This document shows positions 49,925 through 58,911 of a DNA stretch of 64,000 nt, piece after piece (within the stretch, counting starts at the first letter, position 1; the number at the start of each line of letters is the position of its first letter). The notes under the pieces are model-generated. The model saw nothing but the letters and a program-made list of their open reading frames with translations, had not been told where the DNA came from and searched no databases. A program made the position numbers and the translations under genes. Origin of the DNA: Streptomyces lydicus (GTDB lineage Bacteria; Actinomycetota; Actinomycetes; Streptomycetales; Streptomycetaceae); NCBI RefSeq assembly GCF_004125265.1, contig NZ_RDTE01000003.1, positions 3,782,001 to 3,846,000 on the forward strand. Direction: 5' to 3'.

Positions 49925-50545
49925 TCAGGACTCCTTGACCGCGATGGTCTCGACCGTGTTGGCGACATGCTCGAACGCGTCCGCCGCCTCTTCCAGGATG
50001 TCCACGATCTGCTTGAGCTTGAGGACCTCGATGGCGTCGTACTTGCCGTTGAAGAGGTGCGCAAGCAGCTTGCGGTGGATCTGGTCGGCCTGGTTCTCCA
50101 GGCGGTTGACCTCGATCCAGTACTCGGTGAGGTTGGTCATCGTCCGCAGATGCGGCATGGCCTCGGCGGTCAGCTCGGCCGCCCGCGCCAGCACCTCGAT
50201 CTGCTGGTCGATGCCCTTGGGCAGCTCCTCGACCTTGTAGAGGACGACCAGGTCGACCGCCTCTTCCATGAAGTCCATGATGTCGTCGAGCGACGAGGCG
50301 AGGTTGTAGATGTCCTCGCGGTCGAACGGCGTGATGAACGAGGAGTTCAGCTGGTGGAAGATCGCGTGGGTAGCGTCGTCTCCCGCGTGCTCCGCCGCCC
50401 GCATCCTCTCGGCGATCTCTGCACGAGCGGAGGCGTCCGCCCCGAGCAGTTCCATCAGGAGCTTGGAGCCCGTGACGATGTTGTCCGCGGAGGCGGCGAA
50501 CATGTCGTAGAAGCTCGTCTCCCTGGGGGTCAGACGAAAGCGCAC
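49925..50545 (-). CDS. DUF47 (PhoU-like) accessory protein of the Pit transporter
   Basis: A 206-aa all-helical protein starting MRFRLTPRETSFYDMFAASADNIVTG. The metal-coordinating E/D motifs of the PhoU-like fold are visible (EHAGDDATHAIFHQLNSSFITPFDREDIYNLASSLDDIMDFMEE). DUF47 proteins are paired with Pit transporters and probably modulate them. The start is GTG 50545. It is the first gene of a two-gene operon with pit and is divergent from csoR. Confidence 0.93.
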   Translation of the reverse strand: MRFRLTPRETSFYDMFAASADNIVTGSKLLMELLGADASARAEIAERMRAAEHAGDDATHAIFHQLNSSFITPFDREDIYNLASSLDDIMDFMEEAVDLVVLYKVEELPKGIDQQIEVLARAAELTAEAMPHLRTMTNLTEYWIEVNRLENQADQIHRKLLAHLFNGKYDAIEVLKLKQIVDILEEAADAFEHVANTVETIAVKES

Positions 50546-50689
50546 GTGAAATCCTCGGGGTGCATCGGATTCGGTCGAGTTGATGCTAGGCGCATCATCC
50601 AGCCACAGCTAACCGGCATTCCTTCAGTGTCGCCCATCGTGCAGCATGCTCTGCACGGGGTACCACAGGTGCCCGCAAAGTTCGGTACC

Positions 50690-50710
50690 ATATACCCACC
50701 AGGGGTATAT
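50690..50710. promoter_or_regulatory. CsoR operator
   Basis: ATATACCC (50690-50697) and GGGTATAT (50703-50710) form a near-perfect inverted repeat with a 5-bp centre. This matches the copper-sensor CsoR box (TACCC, spacer, GGGTA). It lies about 30-50 nt before the csoR ATG, consistent with autoregulation. Confidence 0.85.
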
Positions 50711-50739
50711 AGATCGCCTAGATACCACGGGAGACGGCC

Positions 50740-51180
50740 ATGACGACCACGGACGCCGACACCACCGGCAGCGCCGCAGCCGCCGCGGCCTGCCACCCCC
50801 GGCAGCCGGACACCGACCCCCGGGACGCAGCTCAAACCGTGACCGATAACGCAGAGACTCCGGCGACATCCGGCCCCCACGGCTACGCACAGCAGAAAGA
50901 CGCACACATCAAGCGACTGCGCCGGATCGAGGGCCAGATCCGCGGACTGCAGCGGATGCTCGAAGAAGACGTCTACTGCATCGACATACTCACCCAGGTC
51001 TCGGCGAGCACGAAGGGCCTGCAGTCCTTCGGCCTCCAGCTGCTGGAGGAGCATCTGCGGCACTGCGTCGCCGCCGCGGTCCTGGAGGGCTCCGCGCCGG
51101 GGGCCGTCCAGGGCCCCGAGGCCATCGACGCCAAGGTCCGGGAGGCCACCAAGGCCATCGAGCGGATGCTGCGCACCTGA
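50740..51180 (+). CDS. csoR: CsoR, copper-sensing repressor
   Basis: A 146-aa protein with a variable, partly disordered N-terminus (1-50) and the helical CsoR/RcnR fold: HIKRLRRIEGQIRGLQRMLEEDVYCIDILTQVSA. The Cu(I) ligands keep the exact CsoR spacing, Cys80, His105 and Cys109 (family C-x24-H-x3-C). Cu(I) binding releases DNA. Its operator is at 50690. No copper ATPase or chaperone is next to it. Confidence 0.93.
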   Translation: MTTTDADTTGSAAAAAACHPRQPDTDPRDAAQTVTDNAETPATSGPHGYAQQKDAHIKRLRRIEGQIRGLQRMLEEDVYCIDILTQVSASTKGLQSFGLQLLEEHLRHCVAAAVLEGSAPGAVQGPEAIDAKVREATKAIERMLRT

Positions 51181-51205
51181 GCCCAGCCGCCCGGCATGCC
51201 CGGCA

Positions 51206-51427
51206 CTAGCCGGGAGGGCACCCCGCGGGCCCGGGCCGGTGGCACGCCCGGTCCGTGCCGTCGCCACCCTCCCCGTCGACCTCCAGCACCTCGTCGATGC
51301 GGTCCGGGCTGAGCCGGTCCTCGCTTGCCGCCGCGGCCGCGATCATCAACTCACCGGTCAGGTCGATCTCGACGAGGGCTACGGGGTCCTGGACCGTCGT
51401 AGGGCGGTGTCCGGCCACGTACAACAC
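51206..51427 (-). CDS. Conserved-looking small protein
   Basis: A protein of about 73 aa from GTG 51427, close behind AAGGAGG; GTG 51418 is 11 nt from the same Shine-Dalgarno and equally possible. The sequence VAGHRPTTVQDPVALVEIDLTGELMIAAAAASEDRLSPDRIDEVL is regular, with alternating strand and helix, and unlike the surrounding shadow frames. The C-terminus is Gly/Asp-rich. I do not recognise a function. Confidence 0.6.
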   Translation of the reverse strand: MLYVAGHRPTTVQDPVALVEIDLTGELMIAAAAASEDRLSPDRIDEVLEVDGEGGDGTDRACHRPGPAGCPPG

Positions 51428-51570
51428 CTCCTCCTTCGAGCGCCTTCCCACGCCTTGGGTGGTTACCGTCAGCGTAAGGACGGGCGCACACTCCGCGCAT
51501 GGCACGGATGGACCATTTCCGCCATCCGGCAAGCGCCCCCGTCACATTCCCCGCCGCGCCGCACCCTGCC

Positions 51571-52431
51571 CTACGGCGCGGGCGAAGCGATCTTCCCTGC
51601 GTAGATGTCGCGTTCGTCCGGCAGCCGGACCACGACCCTTGTCCCGAAATCCGACAGCTCCGTGGTGGACGTCACCGCGGCTCCCTTCGGCGCACCGTTG
51701 GCATAGCGGAACCACTGGCGCACCTTGCGCAGCCGCCCGTCCTCGTCCAGATAGACCTCGAACGGCACCGCGTCGGTGGTGAACCCCTGCTCCGCGGCGA
51801 CCAGCGCGGGCCGCATACGCGGTGACGCCACCTGGGCGGCCGTCTGGATGTCCGTCGTCCCGCGGTAGTGCCGCACCCGCACGCCGTCCAGCCGCTCCTC
51901 GCCCTGGTACGTCACCTCCCGCGCGCCGCGCAGCAGTTCCGCCGCGGCCAGCGGGTCGGTCGCCCCGCCGGTGACCAGATTCCCGTCGCTCAAGGAGGCG
52001 GTGGCCACCCGTACCCACTTGTCGGCGGGCACCCCGGCCCCGCGGTTCTTCATGAACAGCGCACCGGGCGCAAGGATCTCGGTGACCGGCTGATGGCCGC
52101 CGCCGGTCCGGCCCGCGGGATCGGGCAGGACGACCCGCAGCCGGCCGGTGCTCGTGGCGAAGTCGTAGCCGCCGGTGCCCCGGATGGCGACCCGGGTGCC
52201 GCCGCTGACCGTCTCCATGGACGTACGGACCCTGGCGGAGCCGGCCCGCAGCAGGGCGGCGGCGCTGCCCCGGACCTCCGCGGCGGCAGCGGCCCGGCCG
52301 GACGGCTCCTGGTCGACGGCCGCGGCCCCGTCCGGCGAACAGCCCGTCGTCAGCAGCCCGACCGCCAGACCCGTCCCGCACGCCACGGCCACGACGACCG
52401 CGCCGCCGCCTCGCCACTCCTGCACCACCAT
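51571..52431 (-). CDS. Secreted lipoprotein
   Basis: A 286-aa protein with a lipoprotein signal (AVVVAVACGTGLAVGLLTTGC; Cys at about 31) and a beta-rich mature part (SARVRTSMETVSGGTRVAIRGTGGYDF, VRHYRGTTDIQTA, PFEVYLDEDGRLRKVRQWFRY). The pattern resembles the LppX/LprG-like lipid-carrier lipoproteins of actinobacteria, but I cannot assign it firmly. ATG 52431 starts a sensible signal peptide; a longer frame upstream is a shadow. Confidence 0.82.
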   Translation of the reverse strand: MVVQEWRGGGAVVVAVACGTGLAVGLLTTGCSPDGAAAVDQEPSGRAAAAAEVRGSAAALLRAGSARVRTSMETVSGGTRVAIRGTGGYDFATSTGRLRVVLPDPAGRTGGGHQPVTEILAPGALFMKNRGAGVPADKWVRVATASLSDGNLVTGGATDPLAAAELLRGAREVTYQGEERLDGVRVRHYRGTTDIQTAAQVASPRMRPALVAAEQGFTTDAVPFEVYLDEDGRLRKVRQWFRYANGAPKGAAVTSTTELSDFGTRVVVRLPDERDIYAGKIASPAP

Positions 52432-52604
52432 CGCGTACGAGCCCCCTCGGCCGCTGTCTTCGGGAACGGCCTGGGCCGGCCGGTCCGCTCGGGAGGGTCA
52501 CCCGGTCCGCCACCGCCGCATCTGACGTTCCGTCGACCGTCCGGTTCAACGACCGTCACGGGGGCTCGTCACGCAAGGGCACCTGGGACGCGTAGCGTGA
52601 CGGG

Positions 52605-52808
52605 GTGCCCCACCGAACTCCCCATACGACTTCCACCACCGAGAGCGGTTCCTTCTGCACGGCCCGCTGCACCTGCGGCTGGCGGGGTCCGGCCCGCCGT
52701 GCCCGCTCTCAGGCGCGTACGGACGCCGAGCGCCATCTGGCCGAGGTGGCCGACGGACCGGGGACGGGCACCGGCACCGGCACCGGCACCGAGCACCCCG
52801 TGGAATGA
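52605..52808 (+). CDS. Small Cys-containing protein (67 aa)
   Basis: GTG 52605 begins VPHRTPHTTSTTESGSFCTARCTCGWRGPARRARSQARTDAERHL. The CTARCTCGW cluster of three Cys suggests a small metal or zinc-ribbon-like motif. The C-terminal (GT)n tract comes from a GGCACC-type microsatellite at about 52757-52790. A TAGCGT -10-like box is only 6 nt upstream, so the message may be leaderless. Confidence 0.55.
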   Translation: MPHRTPHTTSTTESGSFCTARCTCGWRGPARRARSQARTDAERHLAEVADGPGTGTGTGTGTEHPVE

Positions 52809-53064
52809 GAGAGTCCGTTCCGGGAACCCTCAACGCCCTTACGGCATCTGCCTAGTGAGGGGAGTACGCGCACCGCACAGGTAACGGACGGCACGGACGA
52901 CACCGGACAGTGCGGAGCAATCCCGGGCACAGCGGAACGCGAGAACAGCACGCCACCGCGGCCGCCCGGTGCGGCCTTCCCCGTACGCGCCCCGTGACCT
53001 GCGGCCGGGCCCGACGGCAGGCGGGGCAGGACCGTATCCACAACATCGAGGGGGATCCATCCCA

Positions 53065-54684
53065 GTGAAGCGGCGCACACTCCTGCAGGCGGGCGGCGGA
53101 CTGGCGGCGGCCTCGGTGGCCTTGGCCACCGGCTGCGACAACAAGACCGGCAAGGCGGGTGCGGCGTCCTCCGCCTCGGGCACCGGCGCCGCGGCCGGCA
53201 CCACTGCGGCACAGACCAACGCGGCCTCCTCCGCGGGGGCGGCCGTCCACAGCCGGGCCACCCAGGCCTCCTGGACCGCGCTCGGCAAGAGCCTGGACGG
53301 GAAACTGATACGGGCCTCCGACGCCGCCTACGCGACCGCCCGCCGCCTGTACAACACCCGCTACGACACGCTGAAGCCGTCGGCCATCGCCTATGTCGAG
53401 CACCCGTCGGACATCGCCGAATGCCTCGCCTTCGCCCGGCGCAACGACACCCCGGTCGCCATCCGCAGCGGCGGCCACTCCTACGCCGGCTGGTCCAGCG
53501 GCAACGGCAAGCTCGTCATCGACGTCTCCGCGCTCTCCAAGGTCGGCGCGCCGTCCGGCGGGACCACCGCCATCGGCGCCGGCGCCAAGCTCATCGACGT
53601 CTACAAGGGCCTCGGGGCGCACGGCGTGACGATACCCGGGGGCTCCTGCCCCACCGTCGGCATATCCGGCCTCACCCTCGGCGGCGGCCATGGCGTGGTC
53701 TCCCGTGCGTACGGGCTGACTTGCGACAGCCTCGTCGGCGCCACCCTGGTCACGGCCGACGGCAAGACCGTCGACTGCGACAAGAGCCGCCACTCCGACC
53801 TGTTCTGGGCGCTGCGCGGCGCCGGCAACGGCAACTTCGGCGTGGTGACCGAACTCCGCTTCCGTACGCATCCGGCGCCCCGCGCGGTGATGGCGTACCT
53901 CACCTGGCCATGGTCCAAGGCGGCGAAGGTCGTGGCGTCCTGGCAGAAGTGGGGGCCGGTGCAGGCCGACGAGATCTGGTCCGCCTGCCATCTCGACGCC
54001 CGCCCCGGCAACACCCCGTCGGTCTCCGTCGCGGCCTTCTCCCTGGGCAGCTACGGCGACCTGAAGAACGCCCTCGACAAGCTCGCCGACCAGCCGGGCG
54101 GCCCCGGCCCCGCCAAGAGCGTCCACCTCACGCCGACCGGCTACCTGGACGCGATGGAGTCGTACGCGGGCTGCTCCTCCAAGTCCACCGCCCAGTGCCA
54201 TATGCCGGGTTCGCTGCCCGGCCACACCGGCGCCGGGCAGCTGGGCCGCGAGACCTACGCCGCCCGCTCGCACTTCTTCGACCGTTCGCTGTCCACGGCC
54301 GGTATCCGCACGCTGATGGACCAGATCGAGGCGGGCGGCCGCAAGGGCGTCAACGGGAATGTGGCGCTGACGGCGCTGGGCGGCGCGGTCAACCGCGTCG
54401 GGCGCACCGACACCGCCTTCGTGCACCGCGGCTCGCGGTTCCTCGCCCAGTACCTGACGTCCTGGCCGGCGGGCGGCTCGTCCACGACGCGCACAGCGTG
54501 GCTGAATTCCTTCCATGACGCGATGCGCCGTTACTCCTCGGGCGCCGCCTACCAGAACTACACCGACCCCGGCCTGACCGACTGGAAGTCCGCCTACTAC
54601 GGCGCCGCCGCCACCCGCCTCGCCCAGGTCAAGCACAGCTACGACCCACAGCGGCTGTTCAGCACCTTCCCGCAGGCGCTCTGA
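53065..54684 (+). CDS. Secreted bicovalent FAD-dependent oxidase (BBE-like)
   Basis: A 539-aa protein. From GTG 53065, the N-terminus KRRTLLQAGGGLAAASVALATGCD has a twin-arginine-like RR and a lipobox-like ATGC. A Ser/Ala/Thr linker (30-65) leads to the PCMH FAD-binding domain. Both covalent FAD anchors of the berberine-bridge family appear: His138 in RSGGHSYAG and Cys195 in PGGSCPTVGISG. The C-terminus YDPQRLFSTFPQAL fits the BBE domain end. It probably oxidises sugars or alcohols with O2 outside the cell. A strong terminator follows at 54712. Confidence 0.9.
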   Translation: MKRRTLLQAGGGLAAASVALATGCDNKTGKAGAASSASGTGAAAGTTAAQTNAASSAGAAVHSRATQASWTALGKSLDGKLIRASDAAYATARRLYNTRYDTLKPSAIAYVEHPSDIAECLAFARRNDTPVAIRSGGHSYAGWSSGNGKLVIDVSALSKVGAPSGGTTAIGAGAKLIDVYKGLGAHGVTIPGGSCPTVGISGLTLGGGHGVVSRAYGLTCDSLVGATLVTADGKTVDCDKSRHSDLFWALRGAGNGNFGVVTELRFRTHPAPRAVMAYLTWPWSKAAKVVASWQKWGPVQADEIWSACHLDARPGNTPSVSVAAFSLGSYGDLKNALDKLADQPGGPGPAKSVHLTPTGYLDAMESYAGCSSKSTAQCHMPGSLPGHTGAGQLGRETYAARSHFFDRSLSTAGIRTLMDQIEAGGRKGVNGNVALTALGGAVNRVGRTDTAFVHRGSRFLAQYLTSWPAGGSSTTRTAWLNSFHDAMRRYSSGAAYQNYTDPGLTDWKSAYYGAAATRLAQVKHSYDPQRLFSTFPQAL

Positions 54685-54711
54685 CACCGCCCGGCCACAC
54701 CGCCGGACACA

Positions 54712-54748
54712 CGGACGGCCCGGCCCCGCGAGGGGTCCGGGCCGTCCG
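54712..54748 (+). terminator. Terminator after the FAD oxidase gene
   Basis: CGGACGGCCCGG (54712-54723) and CCGGGCCGTCCG (54737-54748) pair perfectly, extended by CCCC/GGGG inside. Confidence 0.75.
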
Positions 54749-54775
54749 CATCCGCCAGGTCATCACTCCCGGGGC

Positions 54776-54812
54776 ACCGCCGGACCGGTGCGTGCCCGCC
54801 CGGTCCGGCGGT
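54776..54812 (-). terminator. Terminator of the PAP2 gene
   Basis: ACCGCCGGACCGG (54776-54788) and CCGGTCCGGCGGT (54800-54812) are perfectly complementary. The hairpin begins 4 nt after the leftward PAP2 gene stop. Confidence 0.75.
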
Positions 54813-54815
54813 CCC

Positions 54816-55535
54816 TCAGGCCGCCAGGTCCTTGTCCCGCTCCTTCTGTCCCCGCCCCATCGCCGATCCGGTGGCCACCACCCGGCCGCCCTCGGCGTCC
54901 TGCCCCGCCAAGCCGTCCGCGCCCGGGGCCCGCACCAGCCAGGCCAGCTTCGAGCGGCCGACCGCCGTCGTCAGCGGCACCAGCAGCGCCTGCGCGAGCG
55001 GCGCGAGCAGCAGCGCGACGGCGGTGCCCAGCGCGAAGCCGCCGATCACGTCGGTCGGGTAGTGCACGCCCATGTAGACGCGGCAGAAGCCCTCCGCGAG
55101 CGCCAGCGCGATCCCGATCAGGCCGTACTTGCGGTGGGCGAGGAACAGACCGACGCCGACCGCCATGGTGAGCGTCGCGTGATCGCTCACGAACGAGAAG
55201 TCGCTCTTGCCGGGGATCAGGACTTCCAGCCCGGCGTGGTCCTTGAACGGCCGGGGCCGCTCGACGACGTTCCGGATCGGGATGTTGGCCAGCAGCGCGA
55301 GGCCCGCGGCCAGCGGCGCCCACACCAGGCCCGCGACGGCGGACGGCGCGCCCGGCCGGCGGCGCGCGGACCACCAGGCGATCAGGCACAGCACCCCGAG
55401 GCCGGCGATGATGCCGTACTCGCCGATGTACTCCATGGCCTTGTTGGCCCAGTGGGGGGCGTCCTTCGCGAGACCGTTGATGCCGTCGAGCACGTCGACA
55501 TCGGGGTTCGGCCCCTCGAGTGCGAGTCCAGCCAT
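54816..55535 (-). CDS. PAP2-family membrane phosphatase
   Basis: A protein of about 239 aa starting MAGLALEGPNPDVDVLDGINGLAK at ATG 55535, with AAGGGG upstream. About five membrane helices carry the three PAP2 motifs: RNVVERPRP, FVSDHATL (Asp in place of the usual Gly of SGH) and RVYMGVHYPTDVIGG. It probably removes phosphate from lipid phosphates or undecaprenyl pyrophosphate. A frame extending to 55619 is rejected because it lacks a ribosome site. Confidence 0.9.
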   Translation of the reverse strand: MAGLALEGPNPDVDVLDGINGLAKDAPHWANKAMEYIGEYGIIAGLGVLCLIAWWSARRRPGAPSAVAGLVWAPLAAGLALLANIPIRNVVERPRPFKDHAGLEVLIPGKSDFSFVSDHATLTMAVGVGLFLAHRKYGLIGIALALAEGFCRVYMGVHYPTDVIGGFALGTAVALLLAPLAQALLVPLTTAVGRSKLAWLVRAPGADGLAGQDAEGGRVVATGSAMGRGQKERDKDLAA

Positions 55536-55743
55536 CTGCCGCGGCCCCTTATCTTTCGCGCGCGCGAGCGCCGTCGTGTGCTGCCTGCCCCCGTGGTCGT
55601 CGAGCGTGTGCTGCGTCAAGCTGCTCCGCTACGTCCCCACGCCAAGGAAACGCGATGTCCATCCCGGCCGTTCCACTCTCTACCGGATGATCACCAGGAC
55701 GTTATCGAAGCTTGATTCATCACTGCAGTTCAGGGCCCTATGT

Positions 55744-56766
55744 TCACGCAGCGTTCGTACCGGGCAGCGCTTTTGCGCCATCGGACGTGACGCGGGTGGC
55801 ACCGATGTAGTCCGGCGTATCGATCTTGTCGAACCGGATCACGGCCCCGGTGTACGGCGCATTGATCATGTACCCACCCCCCACGTAGAGCCCCACATGG
55901 TGGATCGACCGCGGGTCCTTCAGGTCGTAGGCGAAGAACACCAGATCACCCGGCAGCAGCTCGTCCCGCTTGGGATGCGGCCCGGCGTTCCACTGGTCGT
56001 TCGCCACCCGGGGCAGCTCGATGCCCACGGACCGGTACGCCGCCTGGGTCAGCCCCGAACAGTCGAACCGCCCGCCCTGCGCCGCCGTTCCCGTACCACC
56101 CCACAGATAGCGCGTGCCGAGCTTCTCCTGCGCGAAGTAGATCGCCCCAGCGGCCTGCTTCGACGGCGCCACCGGACCCGACGGCGCCTCGAAGCTCTTC
56201 GCGAGCGTCGTGATCGTCTTCACGTAGTTCTGGGTCTCGCGGTACGGCGGCACCCCGTTGTACTGGATCACGCGGTACGCCCCCGCGTTGTACGCCGCGA
56301 GCATGTTGTGCGTGGCGTTGCCCGGCGCGCTCTTCACATAGCCGGCCAGCTCGCAGTCGTACGAGGCCGCCGACGCGATCGCGTCCCGCGGGTCCCACAC
56401 GTCCTTCTTGCCGTCGCCGTTCCCGTCGACGCCGTGTGTCTGCCACGTCCCCGGGATGAACTGCGCCATGCCCTGGGCGGCCGCCGGGCTCTGCGCCTTC
56501 GGGTTCCACCCGCTCTCCTGATAGAGCTGCGCCGCCAGCAGCGCCGGGCTTATCGCCGGACAGAGCGCCCCCCACTTCTGCACCAGCGGCTGGTACTCGG
56601 CCGGCACCGCGCCCTTCGCCAGCCCCAGCGCCCGCCCGCCGGCCCCGGCCAGCCGGGCCGCCACCGTGTACGTACCGATCACAAGCAGCCCGAGCAAGCA
56701 GAGCACCAGCCCTGTCCCGAGCCCTCCGGCCACCCAGAATTTCCGCACCCCCCAACCCTCCCCCAT
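55744..56766 (-). CDS. Bifunctional lytic transglycosylase / NlpC-P60 endopeptidase (VirB1-like)
   Basis: A 340-aa protein. The N-terminal anchor is VLCLLGLLVIGTYTVAARL. An SLT domain (about 55-190) has catalytic Glu in LYQESGWNPKAQSPAAAQGMAQFIPGTW. An NlpC/P60 domain follows, with Cys in GRFDCSGLTQAAY and His in SIHHVGLYVGGG. This fusion cuts both glycan and peptide bonds and is the usual wall-penetration enzyme of Gram-positive type IV secretion systems. It faces the secretion genes divergently. Confidence 0.9.
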   Translation of the reverse strand: MGEGWGVRKFWVAGGLGTGLVLCLLGLLVIGTYTVAARLAGAGGRALGLAKGAVPAEYQPLVQKWGALCPAISPALLAAQLYQESGWNPKAQSPAAAQGMAQFIPGTWQTHGVDGNGDGKKDVWDPRDAIASAASYDCELAGYVKSAPGNATHNMLAAYNAGAYRVIQYNGVPPYRETQNYVKTITTLAKSFEAPSGPVAPSKQAAGAIYFAQEKLGTRYLWGGTGTAAQGGRFDCSGLTQAAYRSVGIELPRVANDQWNAGPHPKRDELLPGDLVFFAYDLKDPRSIHHVGLYVGGGYMINAPYTGAVIRFDKIDTPDYIGATRVTSDGAKALPGTNAA

Positions 56767-57255
56767 TCAGCCCCGGTTCACTGCCTTTTTCCGGCCGCTC
56801 CGCGCGCGCCGTGCCGCTCCGGCGCGGCACGGCGGCGCATGACCCGGCGCAGGGGGCGCTCCGGCCCGGGGACGGACGCCGCTCACGACGCCCCCCGGAA
56901 CACCGCCGGATGAGCGACACTGCCTCAAGAGCCCCGCTGCGGAAGATGGTCCGCCGACCGCACGACGACAGCGGACCACCAACACCCGAACGGCCCCGGC
57001 CGCAACGGCGCGCCGGACCGGCCACCACTCTTTCCGATGATCATTGCCCAGGGGTGACCCCCGTGATACACACGGTGATACCGGTCGGTTCAATGGACGG
57101 CGTGCGCCCACACGTCCACGCCACTCCCACGGGATCCGTCAAAGAAAGCCGCCAAGACGACCGCTGACGGCCCGTTCGTCAGCGAAGATAGAGAGCGACC
57201 CGCGCCGCGTCGGCACGGGCACACAACTACCCACCAAGGGGCGGTGAGTTCACAC
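56767..57255. other. Divergent regulatory region of the T4SS-like cluster
   Basis: A 489-nt gap between the divergent transglycosylase and the first rightward gene. Positions about 57059-57083 contain GTGATACACACGGTGATACC, a short direct repeat of GTGATAC that might be an operator. I see no convincing ORF; the Arg-rich frames here are shadows. Confidence 0.4.
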
Positions 57256-57564
57256 ATGTTCATTGCGGCCGAAAAGGGCGACATCACCACCATCATCGGC
57301 GGAATCGCCCCGGACTGGGGACCGTTCGGGAGCCTGGGCAACGAGGCCCGTGTGATGGTCGAAGTGGTCATGGCGGTGGCGATCCTGCTCTGCCTCGGCA
57401 TCGCGATCTGGGGCGCCGCCAAACAGCGCATCGGCGCCACCGCGCTGCGCGACACCTTCAGCGCCGAGCAGGGCAAGGGCCTGATCGTGGCCGGTCTGAC
57501 CGGCGTCTTCATCATCGGCTCCCTGGGGACGCTGTTCACCATCGTCTACGGCATGGCGGTCTAG
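57256..57564 (+). CDS. VirB2-like small two-helix membrane protein
   Basis: A 102-aa protein starting MFIAAEKGDITTIIGGIAPDWGPFGSLGNEAR, then two membrane helices (MVEVVMAVAILLCLGIAIWGAA and GLIVAGLTGVFIIGSLGTLFTIVYG) joined by a short polar loop (KQRIGATALRDTFSAEQGK). Size, topology and place at the head of the cluster fit a pilin-like or VirB2-type component, by analogy only. ATG 57256 is preceded by GGTGAG; GTG 57244 is an alternative. Confidence 0.75.
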   Translation: MFIAAEKGDITTIIGGIAPDWGPFGSLGNEARVMVEVVMAVAILLCLGIAIWGAAKQRIGATALRDTFSAEQGKGLIVAGLTGVFIIGSLGTLFTIVYGMAV

Positions 57565-58056
57565 CGCGGCCACACCCGAGGGCCTGCCGGGGCCGGCCGA
57601 GCGGTGCACACCCCGGCCCGCGTCCGTCCCCGGGCCGCTCCCCCTGCGCCCCCGCCCGACCTCTCTCCGCCGTCCCGTGCCCCCACTCGCTCCCACCGGC
57701 CCCACCTCCCTGCCGAGGCCCCATGCTGACGCCCCCTCACGCCCGGCCCGACGGCCCCGCTTCCCGCGCTCCGGCCACCCCCGCCACCAGCGGACCGATT
57801 GAGCGGGCCGCCGCGCGGGGACAGGTGCACCCGGAAGCAACAAGGCGCAAGAAGGCGACGGCAACCGCGGAGCAGGCGATGACCACAAATGCCCCACAGT
57901 CCCCCATTCGCCGCCGCGGTACCGCATCTGAGGACCCGTCACGGTGAGATGTACTCGTACCGCTGCACCCGAGCCGCCGCCCGCGCGGCTACGGTCATAT
58001 GAGGGCGGCACAACTACGGCACGCACGGCGACGGCGGCAGAGGGGGCACAGGCGCG
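57565..58056. other. Intergenic region without a supported gene
   Basis: A 492-nt region. A 74-codon frame (57723-57947) has an Ala/Pro/Arg-rich translation and no clear ribosome site, so I do not call it. Nothing else recognisable was found; it may hold a second promoter for the secretion operon, which starts at 58057. Confidence 0.4.
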
Positions 58057-58911
58057 ATGAGTCTCAGTGACGACGGCGGCTACGGCGGCGACGGCCACCG
58101 CGGTCCCGAGACGGGCCAGACACGGACCAGACTTCCCGACAGCGACGGTGACATCTACGGCTCGGCACGACGGCCTCGCGCCGGCATGTCCAGCCGCAAC
58201 CTCATCACCATCGTCGGCGTCATCGTCCTGCTGCTCGCAGCCATCGCCTTCGCCAACCGCGGCGGCAGCGGCAACAGCGAAACCCCCTCCGGCGACTCCC
58301 CCAAGGACACCGACCAGTCCCAGCCCACCGCCCCCACCGGCACCAAGCCGGTCACGGGCAAGAACGGGGGGATCGCGTCGGGCTTCGCGAAGACGGAGCA
58401 GGGGGCGCAGTCGGCGGCGGCGAATTATGCGGTGGCGCTCACCAGCGATGGCATGTACCAGGCCAACAGGCGGCACGAGATCGCCCAAGCGGTCTATGCG
58501 CCATCGGTGGCTGCGGCACGCAAGAACGACCTCGACAAGGTGTACTCCGACCATGCCTTCCTCGGCCGGATCGGTCTCAAGCCGGACGGCACCGCGCCCA
58601 AGAACATGACCTTCGTTTCGCGGGCCAACCCGGTCGGCACAAAAACCGAATCGTTCAAGGGTGACACCGCCAAGATCTCGGTCTGGTATTCCGCTCTCTT
58701 CGGCCTCGCAGGAGCGCAGTCCAAGAACCCTGTCACGGAGAGCTGGTACACCAACACCTTTGATCTGCAGTGGACGGGCGGTGGCTGGAAAGTCACGAAC
58801 TTCACGCAGAAGGACGGTCCCGCTCCGGTCGGGAGGGACCAGGCTGCCGCGTCGGCAGAGGACATGACCAAGGCCGTGCAAGGGTTCGGAGGGTTCACCT
58901 ATGCCCGCTAA
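58057..58911 (+). CDS. VirB8/TcpC-like membrane protein
   Basis: A 284-aa protein. A Gly/Asp-rich cytoplasmic tail (1-40) precedes one membrane helix (LITIVGVIVLLLAAIAFA, about 49-67). A Ser/Pro/Thr linker leads to an NTF2-like extracytoplasmic domain (about 110-270), with SGFAKTEQGAQSAAANYAVAL and KISVWYSALFGLAG and TFDLQWTGGGWKVTNF. This layout is that of VirB8 and TcpC proteins of conjugation machines. The end overlaps the next gene by 11 nt. Confidence 0.78.
   Translation: MSLSDDGGYGGDGHRGPETGQTRTRLPDSDGDIYGSARRPRAGMSSRNLITIVGVIVLLLAAIAFANRGGSGNSETPSGDSPKDTDQSQPTAPTGTKPVTGKNGGIASGFAKTEQGAQSAAANYAVALTSDGMYQANRRHEIAQAVYAPSVAAARKNDLDKVYSDHAFLGRIGLKPDGTAPKNMTFVSRANPVGTKTESFKGDTAKISVWYSALFGLAGAQSKNPVTESWYTNTFDLQWTGGGWKVTNFTQKDGPAPVGRDQAAASAEDMTKAVQGFGGFTYAR

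Noticed and set aside
57723..57947. 74-codon ORF between the VirB2-like and VirB8-like genes
   Set aside because: No ribosome site; Ala/Pro/Arg-rich translation typical of GC-rich non-coding DNA; no recognisable domain.
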